DNA of 64,000 bases, from NCBI RefSeq assembly GCF_036327005.1, contig NZ_JAUGZK010000002.1, forward strand, positions 310,001 to 374,000. The letters are read 5' to 3'. The notes beneath the pieces are model-generated. The model saw only the letters and a program-made list of their open reading frames with translations. It searched no databases and had not been told where the DNA came from. The DNA is from Alkalimonas mucilaginosa (GTDB lineage: Bacteria; Pseudomonadota; Gammaproteobacteria; Enterobacterales; Alteromonadaceae). Numbering within the stretch: position 1 is the first letter of the stretch; the number at the start of each line of letters is the position of its first letter. Shown in pieces: positions 8,782 through 18,196 of this stretch. Both the position numbers and the translations under genes were made by a program.

Positions 8782-9562
8782 TAAAAACGATACCATCAGC
8801 AAAACACTGATCGTCGTCATATCCTTATGCCTGGTGTGTGCTTTTGTGGTTTCCACAGCGGCAGTGCAGCTGCGCCCTTTGCAGCAGGCCAATATGTTGT
8901 TGGATGCGCAGACTAATATTTTGCGCAGTGCCAAAGTGTTAAAAGGTGGCGAAACTACCGCTCAAATCCAGCAGCTGTTTAAGGATAGAGTTGAAACGCG
9001 GATTGTTAATCTAGAAACTGGTGAGTTCACAACGAAAGATCCGATGCAGTTTGATTACCGCGCTTCGTGGCGAGATCCTGAACTCAGCACACAGCTTAGC
9101 AAGCAGCAGGATGTAGCTTCTATCCGCCGCGCGCCGCATTATGCACCGGTTTATCTGGTAAGTGATGATGCAAATGAGCTGAAATCCATTGTGTTGCCAG
9201 TTCATGGCTATGGTCTGTGGTCCACCATGCATGCTTTTATCGCACTGGAAACAGACGGCAATACCATTATTGGTATGAACTACTACGAGCAGGGTGAAAC
9301 ACCTGGCCTGGGTGGTGAAATTGAAAATCCACGCTGGATTGGGCAGTTTGAGGGTAAAAAGCTGTTTGATGAGCAAGGCAACTTGGCTTTGACCGTTGTG
9401 CGTCCTGGCAATGCTTCAGATCCAAACCATGAAATTGATGGCTTATCTGGCGCAACCCTGACGGCCAATGGTGTGCAAAATACCTTTACCTTCTGGATGG
9501 GTGAGAAAGGCTTTGGTCCTTTCCTGAGCAAAGTTCATCAGGGAGCATTGAATAATGGCTAA
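8774..9562 (+). CDS. nqrC: Na+-NQR subunit C
   Basis: Subunit with an N-terminal membrane anchor (TLIVVISLCLVCAFVVSTAA) and a periplasmic FMN-binding domain. The flavin motif is DGLSGATLT, with Thr228 as the covalent FMN residue. I moved the start to the ATG at 8774 (MSSKNDTISKTL), which overlaps the nqrB stop by eight bases. The longer open frame only adds nqrB-overlapping residues unlike the family. It also overlaps nqrD by eight bases, so translation is probably coupled along the operon. Confidence 0.95.
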   Translation: MSSKNDTISKTLIVVISLCLVCAFVVSTAAVQLRPLQQANMLLDAQTNILRSAKVLKGGETTAQIQQLFKDRVETRIVNLETGEFTTKDPMQFDYRASWRDPELSTQLSKQQDVASIRRAPHYAPVYLVSDDANELKSIVLPVHGYGLWSTMHAFIALETDGNTIIGMNYYEQGETPGLGGEIENPRWIGQFEGKKLFDEQGNLALTVVRPGNASDPNHEIDGLSGATLTANGVQNTFTFWMGEKGFGPFLSKVHQGALNNG

Positions 9563-10184
9563 TGCAAAAGAAATTAAAACCGTCCTGTTTGGCCCAGTCT
9601 TTGCAAATAACCCTATTGCACTGCAGGTGCTGGGTGTCTGTTCTGCACTGGCGGTTACAACACAGATGGCCACAGCACTGGTGATGTGCTTTGCACTGAC
9701 CTTTGTACTGACGTTATCGAACTTGTTTATTTCGATTATCCGTAATCACATTCCGTCCAGCGTACGGATCATTGTGCAAATGACCATCATTGCCTCCCTG
9801 GTAATTATCGTTGACCAATTGCTAAAAGCCTTTGCTTACGATGTATCCAAAGAGCTGTCGGTATTTGTTGGTCTGATTATTACCAACTGTATTGTGATGG
9901 GGCGTGCTGAAGCCTATGCAATGAAAAGCTCGCCTGGCATGAGTTTCCTGGACGGCCTTGGTAATGCCTTGGGTTACAGCCTGGTCTTGCTGGTGGTTGC
10001 TTTTATCCGCGAACTTGGTGGTGCCGGCTCAGTGTTTGGTGTGGAAATTCTGCCTCTGGTAAGCGAAGGCGGCTGGTACCAGCCAATGGGTATGTTGTTG
10101 TTGGCACCTAGTGCTTTCATCATTATTGCCTTCTTTATTTGGGTGCTGCGGACTTTCCGTCCAGAGCAGGTTGAGCAGGCATAA
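9555..10184 (+). CDS. nqrD: Na+-NQR subunit D
   Basis: Integral membrane subunit of about six helices, related to RnfE and to NqrE. Together with NqrE it binds the membrane-embedded iron-sulfur centre. Typical motifs are FGPVFANNPIALQVLGVCSA, ITNCIVMGRAEAYA with its conserved Cys, and SFLDGLGNALGYSLVLL. It is 209 residues long, normal for the family, and eleven bases separate it from nqrE. Confidence 0.95.
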   Translation: MANAKEIKTVLFGPVFANNPIALQVLGVCSALAVTTQMATALVMCFALTFVLTLSNLFISIIRNHIPSSVRIIVQMTIIASLVIIVDQLLKAFAYDVSKELSVFVGLIITNCIVMGRAEAYAMKSSPGMSFLDGLGNALGYSLVLLVVAFIRELGGAGSVFGVEILPLVSEGGWYQPMGMLLLAPSAFIIIAFFIWVLRTFRPEQVEQA

Positions 10185-10195
10185 GGAGCTGACAA

Positions 10196-10810
10196 GTGGG
10201 TTTAGAACATTATTTAGGTTTATTTGTCCGCGCTGTCTTTATTGAAAACCTGGCGTTGGCGTTTTTCCTTGGCATGTGTACTTTCCTGGCAGTGTCCAAG
10301 AAAGTCACTACTGCCTTTGGCTTGGGTGTCGCGGTGATCGTGGTACTAGGCTTAGCCGTACCAATCAACAACGTGGTATACCACAATCTGTTGGCACCTG
10401 GTGCTTTAGCCTGGGCTGGTTTCCCGGATGCTGATCTTAGCTTCCTGGGTTTCATCACTTACATTGGCGTTATCGCGGCCATGGTGCAAATCCTGGAAAT
10501 GACACTGGATAAGTTTTTCCCGGCACTTTACAACGCGCTGGGGATCTTCCTGCCTTTAATCACAGTAAACTGCGCCATCTTCGGTGGTGTTGCTTTCATG
10601 GTAGAGCGGGATTACAACTTTGCAGAAAGCGTGGTTTTTGGTCTGGGCAGTGGTGTTGGCTGGGCGCTGGCGATTACCTTGCTGGCCGCTGTGCGTGAGA
10701 AACTGAAATACGCTGATATGCCTCACGGCATTCGTGGCCTTGGCTCTACGTTCCTGATTGTAGGTCTGATGGGTCTTGGCTTTATGTCGTTCTCCGGCGT
10801 TTCATTGTAA
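10196..10810 (+). CDS. nqrE: Na+-NQR subunit E
   Basis: Membrane subunit homologous to NqrD and RnfA in inverted topology. It shows ENLALAFFLGMCTFLAVSKK, PLITVNCAIFGGVAFM with the conserved Cys, and SVVFGLGSGVGWALAI. The start codon is GTG at 10196 after AAGGAGCTGACAA, a strong ribosome-binding site that fixes the start. It is 204 residues long. Confidence 0.95.
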   Translation: MGLEHYLGLFVRAVFIENLALAFFLGMCTFLAVSKKVTTAFGLGVAVIVVLGLAVPINNVVYHNLLAPGALAWAGFPDADLSFLGFITYIGVIAAMVQILEMTLDKFFPALYNALGIFLPLITVNCAIFGGVAFMVERDYNFAESVVFGLGSGVGWALAITLLAAVREKLKYADMPHGIRGLGSTFLIVGLMGLGFMSFSGVSL

Positions 10811-10829
10811 GCAGTAGAAGGAAAACACG

Positions 10830-12056
10830 ATGCAAGAGATAATTCTTGGCGTAGTGATGTTTACAGTGGTCGTAGTGGCCCTGGTTTTCATCATTCTAGC
10901 CGCCAAATCCAAACTGGTTGCCAGTGGTGAAGTCACTATTCTGATCAATGGTGATCCGGAAAAAGCCATCAAAACCAAGCCTGGCAGTAAACTGCTGGGG
11001 GTTCTGGCTGATAAAGGCATTTTCCTGTCATCAGCTTGTGGTGGTGGTGGTTCCTGTGGGCAGTGTACTGTTCATGTCCACTCAGGTGGTGGTGAAATTC
11101 TGCCAACGGAACTGGATCACATTACTAAAAAAGAAGCCCGTGAAGGTTGTCGGTTGTCCTGTCAGGTTGCAGTGAAAGGTGACATGGAAATCGAAGTGGA
11201 AGATGAAGTTTTCGGCATCCGTAAATGGGATTGCGAAGTCATCTCCAATGACAACAAAGCGACCTTTATCAAAGAGCTGGTACTGCGCATTCCTGATGGT
11301 GAATCGGTACCTTTCCGTGCCGGTGGTTACATTCAGATTGAAGCACCACCGCATCATGTGAAGTACAAAGACTTCGATATTCCAGAAGAATATCGTGGCG
11401 ATTGGGACCGCTTTAACTTCTTTAGCCTGGAATCCAAAGTGGATGATGAAACCATCCGTGCCTATTCCATGGCGAACTACCCGGAAGAAGAAGGCATTAT
11501 CATGTTGAACGTGCGGATAGCTACACCGCCACCAAACAACCTGTCCCTGCCTTGCGGTAAGATGTCTTCCTTTATCTGGAGTCTGAAAGAAGGCGATAAA
11601 GTGACGATTTCTGGTCCGTTTGGTGAGTTCTTTGCCAAAGAAACCGAAGCAGAAATGGTATTCGTCGGTGGTGGTGCAGGTATGGCACCGATGCGTTCGC
11701 ACATCTTTGACCAGCTGCGTCGCCTGAAATCCAAGCGTAAAATGTCGTTCTGGTATGGCGCTCGTTCCAGCCGTGAAATGTTCTATGTGGAAGATTTCGA
11801 TATGCTGGCTGCCGAGAACGACAATTTTACCTGGCATGTGGCCTTATCGGATCCACAACCGGAAGACAACTGGGAAGGCTACACCGGCTTTATCCACAAT
11901 GTCTTGTACGAGAACTACCTGAAGAACCACAAAGCACCAGAAGATTGTGAGTTTTACATGTGTGGTCCGCCAATGATGAACAAAGCCGTGATCAACATGC
12001 TGAAAGATTTGGGTGTTGAAGACGACAACATCATGCTTGATGACTTCGGTGGTTAA
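10830..12056 (+). CDS. nqrF: Na+-NQR subunit F, NADH dehydrogenase subunit
   Basis: Electron-entry subunit that oxidises NADH. It has one N-terminal membrane helix, a 2Fe-2S ferredoxin domain with Cys70, Cys76, Cys79 and Cys111, an FAD domain (RAYSMANYPEE), and an NADH domain with VFVGGGAGMAPMRSHIFDQL and FYMCGPPMMNKAV. All cofactor ligands are present and the length of 408 is normal. It closes the structural part of the operon, with apbE ten bases further on. Confidence 0.96.
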   Translation: MQEIILGVVMFTVVVVALVFIILAAKSKLVASGEVTILINGDPEKAIKTKPGSKLLGVLADKGIFLSSACGGGGSCGQCTVHVHSGGGEILPTELDHITKKEAREGCRLSCQVAVKGDMEIEVEDEVFGIRKWDCEVISNDNKATFIKELVLRIPDGESVPFRAGGYIQIEAPPHHVKYKDFDIPEEYRGDWDRFNFFSLESKVDDETIRAYSMANYPEEEGIIMLNVRIATPPPNNLSLPCGKMSSFIWSLKEGDKVTISGPFGEFFAKETEAEMVFVGGGAGMAPMRSHIFDQLRRLKSKRKMSFWYGARSSREMFYVEDFDMLAAENDNFTWHVALSDPQPEDNWEGYTGFIHNVLYENYLKNHKAPEDCEFYMCGPPMMNKAVINMLKDLGVEDDNIMLDDFGG

Positions 12057-12065
12057 TTCTTTCTT

Positions 12066-13115
12066 ATGTTGAAAGTACACTACAAACTCTGGCTGGCCCT
12101 TATCGGGCTGGCCATTTTCGTTTCTTGCAGCCCTGTTCAAACTGACAGCCGGATAACACCTGAGCGTTTGCATGGTCAAACCATGGGTACCTATTATGTG
12201 GTGTCAATTTTTGCAGGTGAGCAAGATGTTGATTATGCCGCTTTGCAAGTGGAGATCGATGCCGAGTTGGAGTTAGTCAATCAACTGATGTCGACTTATA
12301 TTCCAGACTCGGAACTGATGCGCTTTAACCGCTGGCATAGTACGCAGCCATTTTTATTGTCAGAGCCTACAGCCGAGGTCATAGCCGAGTCGATCCGTGT
12401 TGGCCTGGAAACCGGGGGCTTGCTGGATGTTACTATCCGCCCTCTGGTTGAGCTCTGGGGCTTTGGTGCTGAAGGCCGTATTACCAGAGCACCTGAGAGT
12501 GAGCAGTATCAGGCTATACTGCCTTATGTTGGCATTGATAAGTTGACTCTGGATGGGCTTTGGCTTAGTAAAGCCGACCCCCGTGTTTCGGTGGACCTTT
12601 CCACCATAGCGAAAGGGTATGGCGTTGACAGAGTAGCTGATTTACTGGATAGCAAAGGCTTTGCTGCGTATCTGGTTGAGGTTGGTGGTGAGATCCGCGC
12701 GCGTGGTCCAAAGCCCGATGGCACGCCTTGGCGCATTGCCATTGAAAAGCCCGATGCTGATGGGCGGGCGGTACAACGCATTATTGAGCCTGGTGATTTG
12801 GCATTGGCCACGGCGGGTGATTACCGCAACTACTTCGAGCAGGATGGGGTGCGTTATTCACATATATTGGATCCACGAACCGGCAGACCTACGCAGGGAC
12901 GGGTGGTATCCAGTACCGTATTGCACGAGTCCTGTATGGTGGCGGATGGTTATTCCACAGCATTGCTGATTATGGATGCTGATGAGGCATTGGCTTTTGC
13001 CAACCGCATTGGTCTGGCTGCGATACTGATTGTGAAGACGGATGATGGCTTTGTTGAACGTGTCAGCGATACGTTTGAATCTTTTGTGCAGTCAGGTGGA
13101 GCGACGTCACGATGA
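12066..13115 (+). CDS. apbE: FAD:protein FMN transferase, lipoprotein
   Basis: Flavin transferase that attaches FMN to threonine in SGAT-type motifs of NqrB and NqrC, acting on the outer face of the inner membrane. It has a hydrophobic N-terminus ending in a lipobox at FVSC. The ApbE features GQTMGTYYVV, the catalytic-domain motif VDLSTIAKGYGVDRV, VEVGGEIRARGPKPDG and SHILDPRTGRPT are all visible. It sits directly after nqrF and overlaps nqrM by four bases, which fits co-production with its substrates. Confidence 0.95.
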   Translation: MLKVHYKLWLALIGLAIFVSCSPVQTDSRITPERLHGQTMGTYYVVSIFAGEQDVDYAALQVEIDAELELVNQLMSTYIPDSELMRFNRWHSTQPFLLSEPTAEVIAESIRVGLETGGLLDVTIRPLVELWGFGAEGRITRAPESEQYQAILPYVGIDKLTLDGLWLSKADPRVSVDLSTIAKGYGVDRVADLLDSKGFAAYLVEVGGEIRARGPKPDGTPWRIAIEKPDADGRAVQRIIEPGDLALATAGDYRNYFEQDGVRYSHILDPRTGRPTQGRVVSSTVLHESCMVADGYSTALLIMDADEALAFANRIGLAAILIVKTDDGFVERVSDTFESFVQSGGATSR

Positions 13116-13324
13116 GTACTTTTTTACTGACTTTTGTTATTTTGTTGCTGGTAGTCGTTGCTATGGCCGTAGGGTATCTGGTTCAACGCAAAACCATCAG
13201 CGGCAGCTGTGGTGGGCTGGGTGCTATTGGGGTTGAGAAAGCCTGTGACTGCGACAATCCTTGTGAGAAACGCCAGGCCAGAATGAAGAAAGAACAGTTC
13301 TGGCAAGACAATAAAATTATTTGA
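13112..13324 (+). CDS. nqrM: Na+-NQR maturation protein NqrM
   Basis: Small membrane-anchored protein of 70 residues. It has an N-terminal helix (FLLTFVILLLVVVAMAVGYL) and a short cytoplasmic tail with Cys residues in SCGGLGAIGVEKACDCDNPC. This matches NqrM (DUF539), which delivers iron to the NqrD/NqrE centre during assembly. It overlaps apbE and ends the operon before a terminator. Confidence 0.93.
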   Translation: MSTFLLTFVILLLVVVAMAVGYLVQRKTISGSCGGLGAIGVEKACDCDNPCEKRQARMKKEQFWQDNKII

Positions 13325-13336
13325 GCTTGTTATCGT

Positions 13337-13395
13337 AAAGCAGAACTGCCAGTTGTACTGCCACAAAGGCTGCATTTGGCTTGTTCTGCTTTTTG
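13337..13395 (+). terminator. Terminator of the nqr operon
   Basis: AAAGCAGAAC at 13337 pairs with GTTCTGCTTT at 13383, followed by TTG and TTTTC. The loop is long (about 36 bases) and may hold a small inner hairpin. It lies 12 bases after the nqrM stop. Confidence 0.7.
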
Positions 13396-13435
13396 TTTTC
13401 AGAAATAATGACTTTTTATCACGATGGAAGCCATT

Positions 13436-14983
13436 ATGTCTTATCCACACCTCACCGCGGTAGCATCACTGCAATCCGCGCTAACTGAAACAGAGTTCGA
13501 TGCACTGATAGTGCTTGCCAGCGACTTTAATCACCCAGAGCTTAGTACTTTGGCCGTAGTGCTCCAGACGGCCGCTCAAGTCGATCAACGCATAGGCCAA
13601 CAGCTGGCAAGCCTCCCCTGTAGCCTGGTGCCTGGCCAGCGATTGATTTTGGCGCCTATTGGGACTTTGGATCGTGACTACGATGATGTCCGCAGTTATG
13701 CCGATGCAGCCAAACAAGCAATACAAGTTGCCAAAGACATGGGGGCGAAAGCGCCACTGCTTTGGGTTGAACCACAGCAAAGTCCTTTGTACCAACAAGC
13801 CGCGGCTGTCAGCTACCTGGCAATGTGCCAGGCCTTATGGCAACCGTTGGAAGGTCGTGAAGTGGTGGGGGAAGAAAAGCTTGAACCGGTTCAGCGCATT
13901 GGTTTGTGTGGCATTGCTGCTGAGCAGGCAGAGGAGTTGATGGCGATTGAAGCAGGCAGAAGGTTGGCCCGTGATCTGGCCGGTACTGAACCAGAGCGGA
14001 TGAGTGCACTCAACTTTGCCGCCTACTGTCAGGAAGCCTTTGCAGGCAGTGCTGTGCAGGTGGAAGTGGTGACGGATATAGCCACTTTGCAACGGGACTA
14101 TCCGCTGATGATGGCTGTCGCACGCAGCTCGCTGGCTGTGAAGCGTCATCACCCTGCTGTGATCCGTCTGAGCTACAACCCGGACGGGGCTGTGGCACAA
14201 ACATTACTGTTGGCAGGTAAAGGCCTGGTGTACGACACCGGTGGCGCTGATCTTAAAGTGGGCGGCAGTATGGCAGGCATGAGCCGGGATAAAGGTGGTG
14301 GTGCTGCTGTGGCTGGCTTTATGCTGGCGATTGCCGGTTTAAAGCCACAAGGCATCAAGGTGGTGGCCGAAATTGGTGCCGTGCGTAATAGCATTGGCTC
14401 CGATGCTTTTGTGCCGGATGAGGTACTTACCAGTCATGCCGGGGTGCGGGTCCGCATTGGCAATACCGACGCTGAAGGACGTCTGGTGCTGGCCGATTTG
14501 CTGTCGCATTTGCGGGAACAGGCACTGAATGAAGTGACACCACAGATCTTTTCGATTGCCACCTTAACCGGTCATGCAGCCCGTGCAGTCGGGCCTTATA
14601 CCGCCCTGGTTGAGAATGGGCCCGCCCGTTTACTGCAGTTGGCTTCGACCCTGCAACAGCAGGGAGATATCTGGGGTGATCCTTGCGAAATTTCCCGTAG
14701 CCGGCGTGAGGACTTTCAGTTTATTCAGGCCAAATCTGCTGCCGAAGATGTTTTGAGCTGTAACAATGCGGCTTCATCGGTCACGGTGCGGGGACACCAG
14801 TTCCCGATGGCATTTTTGGTGGAGGCTTCAGGTTTGTCAGCGCACGGCCAGCATCAGGCTAAACCCATACCCTATCTGCATCTGGACATTGCCGGTAGTG
14901 GTGTTGATGGGGGGGACTGGATCCACGGTAAACCCTCTGCAGCCCCTATACTGGCTTTGCTTGCCAGTACCCTCAGTAGTTAA
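13436..14983 (+). CDS. M17 leucyl aminopeptidase family protein
   Basis: Two-metal aminopeptidase releasing N-terminal residues from peptides. The C-terminal catalytic domain keeps all expected metal ligands: Lys in GKGLVYDTGG, Asp in the same motif, Asp in MSRDKGGG, and Asp/Glu in NTDAEGRL. The first glycine motif reads YDTGGADLK where PepA has FDTGGISLK, so this is a divergent M17 paralogue rather than PepA or PepB. I chose the ATG at 13436 (515 aa) because GGAAG lies five bases before it; the ATG at 13424 has no ribosome-binding site. Confidence 0.85.
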   Translation: MSYPHLTAVASLQSALTETEFDALIVLASDFNHPELSTLAVVLQTAAQVDQRIGQQLASLPCSLVPGQRLILAPIGTLDRDYDDVRSYADAAKQAIQVAKDMGAKAPLLWVEPQQSPLYQQAAAVSYLAMCQALWQPLEGREVVGEEKLEPVQRIGLCGIAAEQAEELMAIEAGRRLARDLAGTEPERMSALNFAAYCQEAFAGSAVQVEVVTDIATLQRDYPLMMAVARSSLAVKRHHPAVIRLSYNPDGAVAQTLLLAGKGLVYDTGGADLKVGGSMAGMSRDKGGGAAVAGFMLAIAGLKPQGIKVVAEIGAVRNSIGSDAFVPDEVLTSHAGVRVRIGNTDAEGRLVLADLLSHLREQALNEVTPQIFSIATLTGHAARAVGPYTALVENGPARLLQLASTLQQQGDIWGDPCEISRSRREDFQFIQAKSAAEDVLSCNNAASSVTVRGHQFPMAFLVEASGLSAHGQHQAKPIPYLHLDIAGSGVDGGDWIHGKPSAAPILALLASTLSS

Positions 14984-14999
14984 AGACACCGCTAGCTTG

Positions 15000-15028
15000 G
15001 CTTTGTGTAGCCTGGTGCTGCACAAAGC
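15000..15028 (+). terminator. Possible weak terminator after the aminopeptidase gene
   Basis: GCTTTGTG at 15000 pairs with CACAAAGC at 15021 around a 13-base loop, followed by TTGTTCT. The T-run is poor, so termination is only a possibility. Confidence 0.35.
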
Positions 15029-15098
15029 TTGTTCTGCCCGGCAATGCTGAGTATGCTATTTACTGACAAGGACACTAGTAGCGGTAGACTACCTGGCA

Positions 15099-17750
15099 AT
15101 GAGATTACGACAAACACTTCTGGTTTACCTGATCCCTTTGCTGTTATTGCCAGCTCTTTTTTTTGGTGTGCTTGCGATCAAATACAGCCAATCGTATTAT
15201 TGGCAGCAGGCAAATTTACAAGCATCTACCTTTCTTCATCAACAGCAGTTGGCGATTAGCAATGATTTGCAAGCGCTGAGTCACCGCATGACTGAGCTTA
15301 TTCATAGCAAGGCCTTGCAAGAGTATATCGGCCAGTCAGGCAACAGTGATCAACCTTTATTGCAAGAGTGGCAAGAGTTTCTGCAGCGGCAACCGCAGTC
15401 TGGGTATTCGATTAAGCTGTTGCGGCTGAATGGCATGACGGAGTTAATGCTGTCGGCGGATGAGCGGATCAAACAGCAGAGCAGCGGGCGGCAAAGGCAT
15501 CTAACCCGATTGCAAAGCATGATCCGCGATGAAAGCTTTTTTTTTGCTATCGAGCCTGAAACCAACCAACAACGGCTTTATCTGGCCCGTAAGGTCTATT
15601 TGAGTCAGCAATCTGCTGTGGATTCGAGGCAGCTATGGGGTTATCTGGTATTGAGCCTGGAGCCATTGGAACTTACCAGGATCTTAGCTCAGCAACTAAC
15701 ACCTGGCAGTATTTCTTTGATAATAAGCCCTGCCGCAATTATTGCTTTTTCTGATCGTACCCAACTGATTGGTAGCACTTTTGCGCCAAGCCACTTTCGT
15801 ACCATTCAACAGAGCATGCAACAAGCTGAAATGATTCATGGCAATTTACTGGGGCAGCGGATGTTGCTGTCAGGTGCAGAGCTGCCTGGGGGCTTCCAGC
15901 TTTTATTAGGGATAAATCAACATGAGTTGATGGCCGATAGAGTTAAATTTCCCTGGGTGATTGCAGGCTTATTGCTGTTTATCATACTGCTGCTGCCTTT
16001 TAGCATCTACTGGCTGTTGATCCGTCATGTGTTTGCACCTATCCGGCAGTTAACCTTAGCCAAAACGGCTGTTGGTCGGGGCGATTTATCGACTTTATTA
16101 CCGGTGCAAAAGCAGGACGAGTTGGGAGATATGTTTGCCGCTTTTAATGTGATGGTGCGGCAACTCCGGGTCTACCGTGAGCGTGAGCGTGCCTACAAGC
16201 AGCAATTGGAAGAGAAAGTATTAAAACGCACACAGGACTTGGCGCGTGCCAACGATGATTTAGCTGCCGCTAACCACGAACTCATTATTGCCCGGGAAAC
16301 TGCTGAACAGGCAAGTCGGTTAAAAAGCGTATTTCTGGCCAATATGAGCCATGAAATACGTACACCTTTGACTGCAATTATCGGCTTCAGTGAGCAGAGT
16401 GTGCAGGAAGACAACCTGCAGCGGATCCAGGACTATCAACTGCGGGTATTGAAAAGCAGCCAGCACTTATTAAATCTGATTAATGATATTCTTGATTTGT
16501 CAAAGATTGAGGCGGATAAACTGGAACTGATGGCAGAGCGCTTTCATTGCCTCGAAATTATTGATGATGTCTATCAGCTTACGCTGACACAGGCTAACGC
16601 CAAGGATCTGGATTGCGAGCTGCAATTGCGCTACCCACTGCCCGAGTTCCTGGTGACCGATGAGGTTCGGTTTCGTCAGGTGCTGCTGAATCTTACCAGC
16701 AACGCAGTCAAGTTTACTCAGCAAGGCAAGATCATCATTCGGGTAGACTTTGAGTTAATGACACAGAAGCTCAGGATTGCGGTCAAAGATACCGGTATTG
16801 GTATTGCTGCTGGCGAACTATCCAGGCTATTTCAGCCCTTTGTTCAGGCAGACTCCACCGTGACACGCCATTTTGGTGGTACTGGCCTTGGTCTGTGTAT
16901 TTCGAAGAAGTTGATCCAGCAGATGGGGGGGGATATCCGGGTTGATAGCGTTAAAGGGATCGGCAGTAACTTTGAGATTGAGTTGGATTGCAGCGGTATG
17001 GATGTGCAGCTGGTCAATGAATACCAGCCCCCGCTAACTACCAAGCTTGAGCCTTTGGTGCATGATCAGTGTCCATTGCATATTCTGGTGGCAGAAGATA
17101 ATGCGGACAATCAGTTGTTGCTTGGCTTGCTGCTGCAACAGGTACAAGCCACTTATGTGATGGTAGAAAATGGCTACCAGGCAGTTGAGCAGGTACTGAG
17201 CCAGGACTTTGATTTAATTTTTATGGATATGCAAATGCCGGAAATGGGGGGGGAGGAGGCCACAGAGCTTATTCGTCATGCTGGTATTCAAACGCCCATT
17301 ATTGCTGTCACGGCCAATGTTATGAGCGAGGATATTGAGCGTTATAAGCGGTCGGGTTGCCAGGCGGTATTATCCAAACCCATTAATCAAAAACAGTTTT
17401 TGCAGCTAATACAAACGTATCGCTGTGATACAAAAGCAAGTGACTCCTACCAGGAGTTTGAGCGGAGGCTGGCGGAGGATCCGGCGATTCAGGCGTTGCA
17501 GGAGAGTTTCCGTAGCAAGCTACCAGAGCTCATCGCGATACTGGAAACTGCATGTCTGGAGTCTGACTGGACAAAATTGGCATTTGAAGCGCACAGCTTA
17601 AAAGGCAGTGCCGGCAGCATGGGTTTTGCCAACCTAACCGAGCTGGCATCTGAGTTGGAGCTTATGGCCCAACAGCAAGCGGCGGAGAGCTGTCTTCGCC
17701 TTGTGCAGCAGATGCAGGTTATTTTATTGGAGGAGTTAAGCAATGTCTGA
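15099..17750 (+). CDS. Hybrid sensor histidine kinase with REC and Hpt domains (BarA-like layout)
   Basis: Membrane sensor kinase of 883 residues. It has a first membrane helix (LLVYLIPLLLLPALFFGVLAI), a periplasmic region of about 250 residues of Cache-like appearance, and a second helix (VIAGLLLFIILLLPFSIYWLLI). These are followed by a HAMP linker, a coiled coil, HisKA with His418 in NMSHEIRTPL, and an ATPase domain with LLNLTSNAVKF and DTGIGI. A receiver domain follows with Asp710 in FMDMQMPEMGG, then an Hpt domain with His832 in AHSLKGSAGSMGF. All phosphorelay residues are intact, so it should feed a separate response regulator. It overlaps the HIT gene by eight bases, but no regulator gene lies in the same operon. 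Confidence 0.9.
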   Translation: MRLRQTLLVYLIPLLLLPALFFGVLAIKYSQSYYWQQANLQASTFLHQQQLAISNDLQALSHRMTELIHSKALQEYIGQSGNSDQPLLQEWQEFLQRQPQSGYSIKLLRLNGMTELMLSADERIKQQSSGRQRHLTRLQSMIRDESFFFAIEPETNQQRLYLARKVYLSQQSAVDSRQLWGYLVLSLEPLELTRILAQQLTPGSISLIISPAAIIAFSDRTQLIGSTFAPSHFRTIQQSMQQAEMIHGNLLGQRMLLSGAELPGGFQLLLGINQHELMADRVKFPWVIAGLLLFIILLLPFSIYWLLIRHVFAPIRQLTLAKTAVGRGDLSTLLPVQKQDELGDMFAAFNVMVRQLRVYRERERAYKQQLEEKVLKRTQDLARANDDLAAANHELIIARETAEQASRLKSVFLANMSHEIRTPLTAIIGFSEQSVQEDNLQRIQDYQLRVLKSSQHLLNLINDILDLSKIEADKLELMAERFHCLEIIDDVYQLTLTQANAKDLDCELQLRYPLPEFLVTDEVRFRQVLLNLTSNAVKFTQQGKIIIRVDFELMTQKLRIAVKDTGIGIAAGELSRLFQPFVQADSTVTRHFGGTGLGLCISKKLIQQMGGDIRVDSVKGIGSNFEIELDCSGMDVQLVNEYQPPLTTKLEPLVHDQCPLHILVAEDNADNQLLLGLLLQQVQATYVMVENGYQAVEQVLSQDFDLIFMDMQMPEMGGEEATELIRHAGIQTPIIAVTANVMSEDIERYKRSGCQAVLSKPINQKQFLQLIQTYRCDTKASDSYQEFERRLAEDPAIQALQESFRSKLPELIAILETACLESDWTKLAFEAHSLKGSAGSMGFANLTELASELELMAQQQAAESCLRLVQQMQVILLEELSNV

Positions 17751-18168
17751 GCCACAAGGCTTTCTGTTGGCTAGTCCTTTGCAGCAAGACAGTTGTTTTA
17801 TCGTTGATTGGCCTTTGTGCCAGTTACGGGTTATAAACGATCAGCAATACCCCTGGTTTTTGCTGGTACCACGACGCAATGGACTTAAAGAGTTGACTGA
17901 TCTGCCGGAGCACGACTACCTGCAGTACCAGCAGGAAAGCCGGCAGTTGAGCCTGTGGCTGCAAGAGACCTTTCGACCTGATAAATTAAATATTGCTGCC
18001 CTGGGAAATCTAGTCCCGCAATTGCATATTCATCATATTGCCCGCTTCCGGACCGATGCCGCCTGGCCTGCGCCAGTGTGGGGAGTAGCAAAGATGCAAC
18101 CATATACGGATGAACAGTTGCAACAACAGATTACGCTTTGGTTGCTTAGCCTGCCAAGATGGTGCTAA
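17743..18168 (+). CDS. HIT-domain protein
   Basis: Histidine-triad family protein of 141 residues, likely a nucleotide hydrolase or transferase. The C-terminal motif reads PQLHIHHIARF, so the first triad His is Gln while the catalytic middle His is kept. I know this Q-variant from related proteobacterial HIT proteins. PWFLLVPRRNGLKEL is the typical early strand. It overlaps the hybrid kinase by eight bases, a coupling whose meaning is unknown. Confidence 0.85.
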   Translation: MSEPQGFLLASPLQQDSCFIVDWPLCQLRVINDQQYPWFLLVPRRNGLKELTDLPEHDYLQYQQESRQLSLWLQETFRPDKLNIAALGNLVPQLHIHHIARFRTDAAWPAPVWGVAKMQPYTDEQLQQQITLWLLSLPRWC

Positions 18169-18196
18169 CACAATCCATTGCCCAAGTGAGGTCGTT

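Noticed and set aside
11082..11837. 251-codon open frame antisense to nqrF
   Set aside because: It is opposite a complete NqrF with all ligands; Phe- and His-rich composition is typical of antisense frames.
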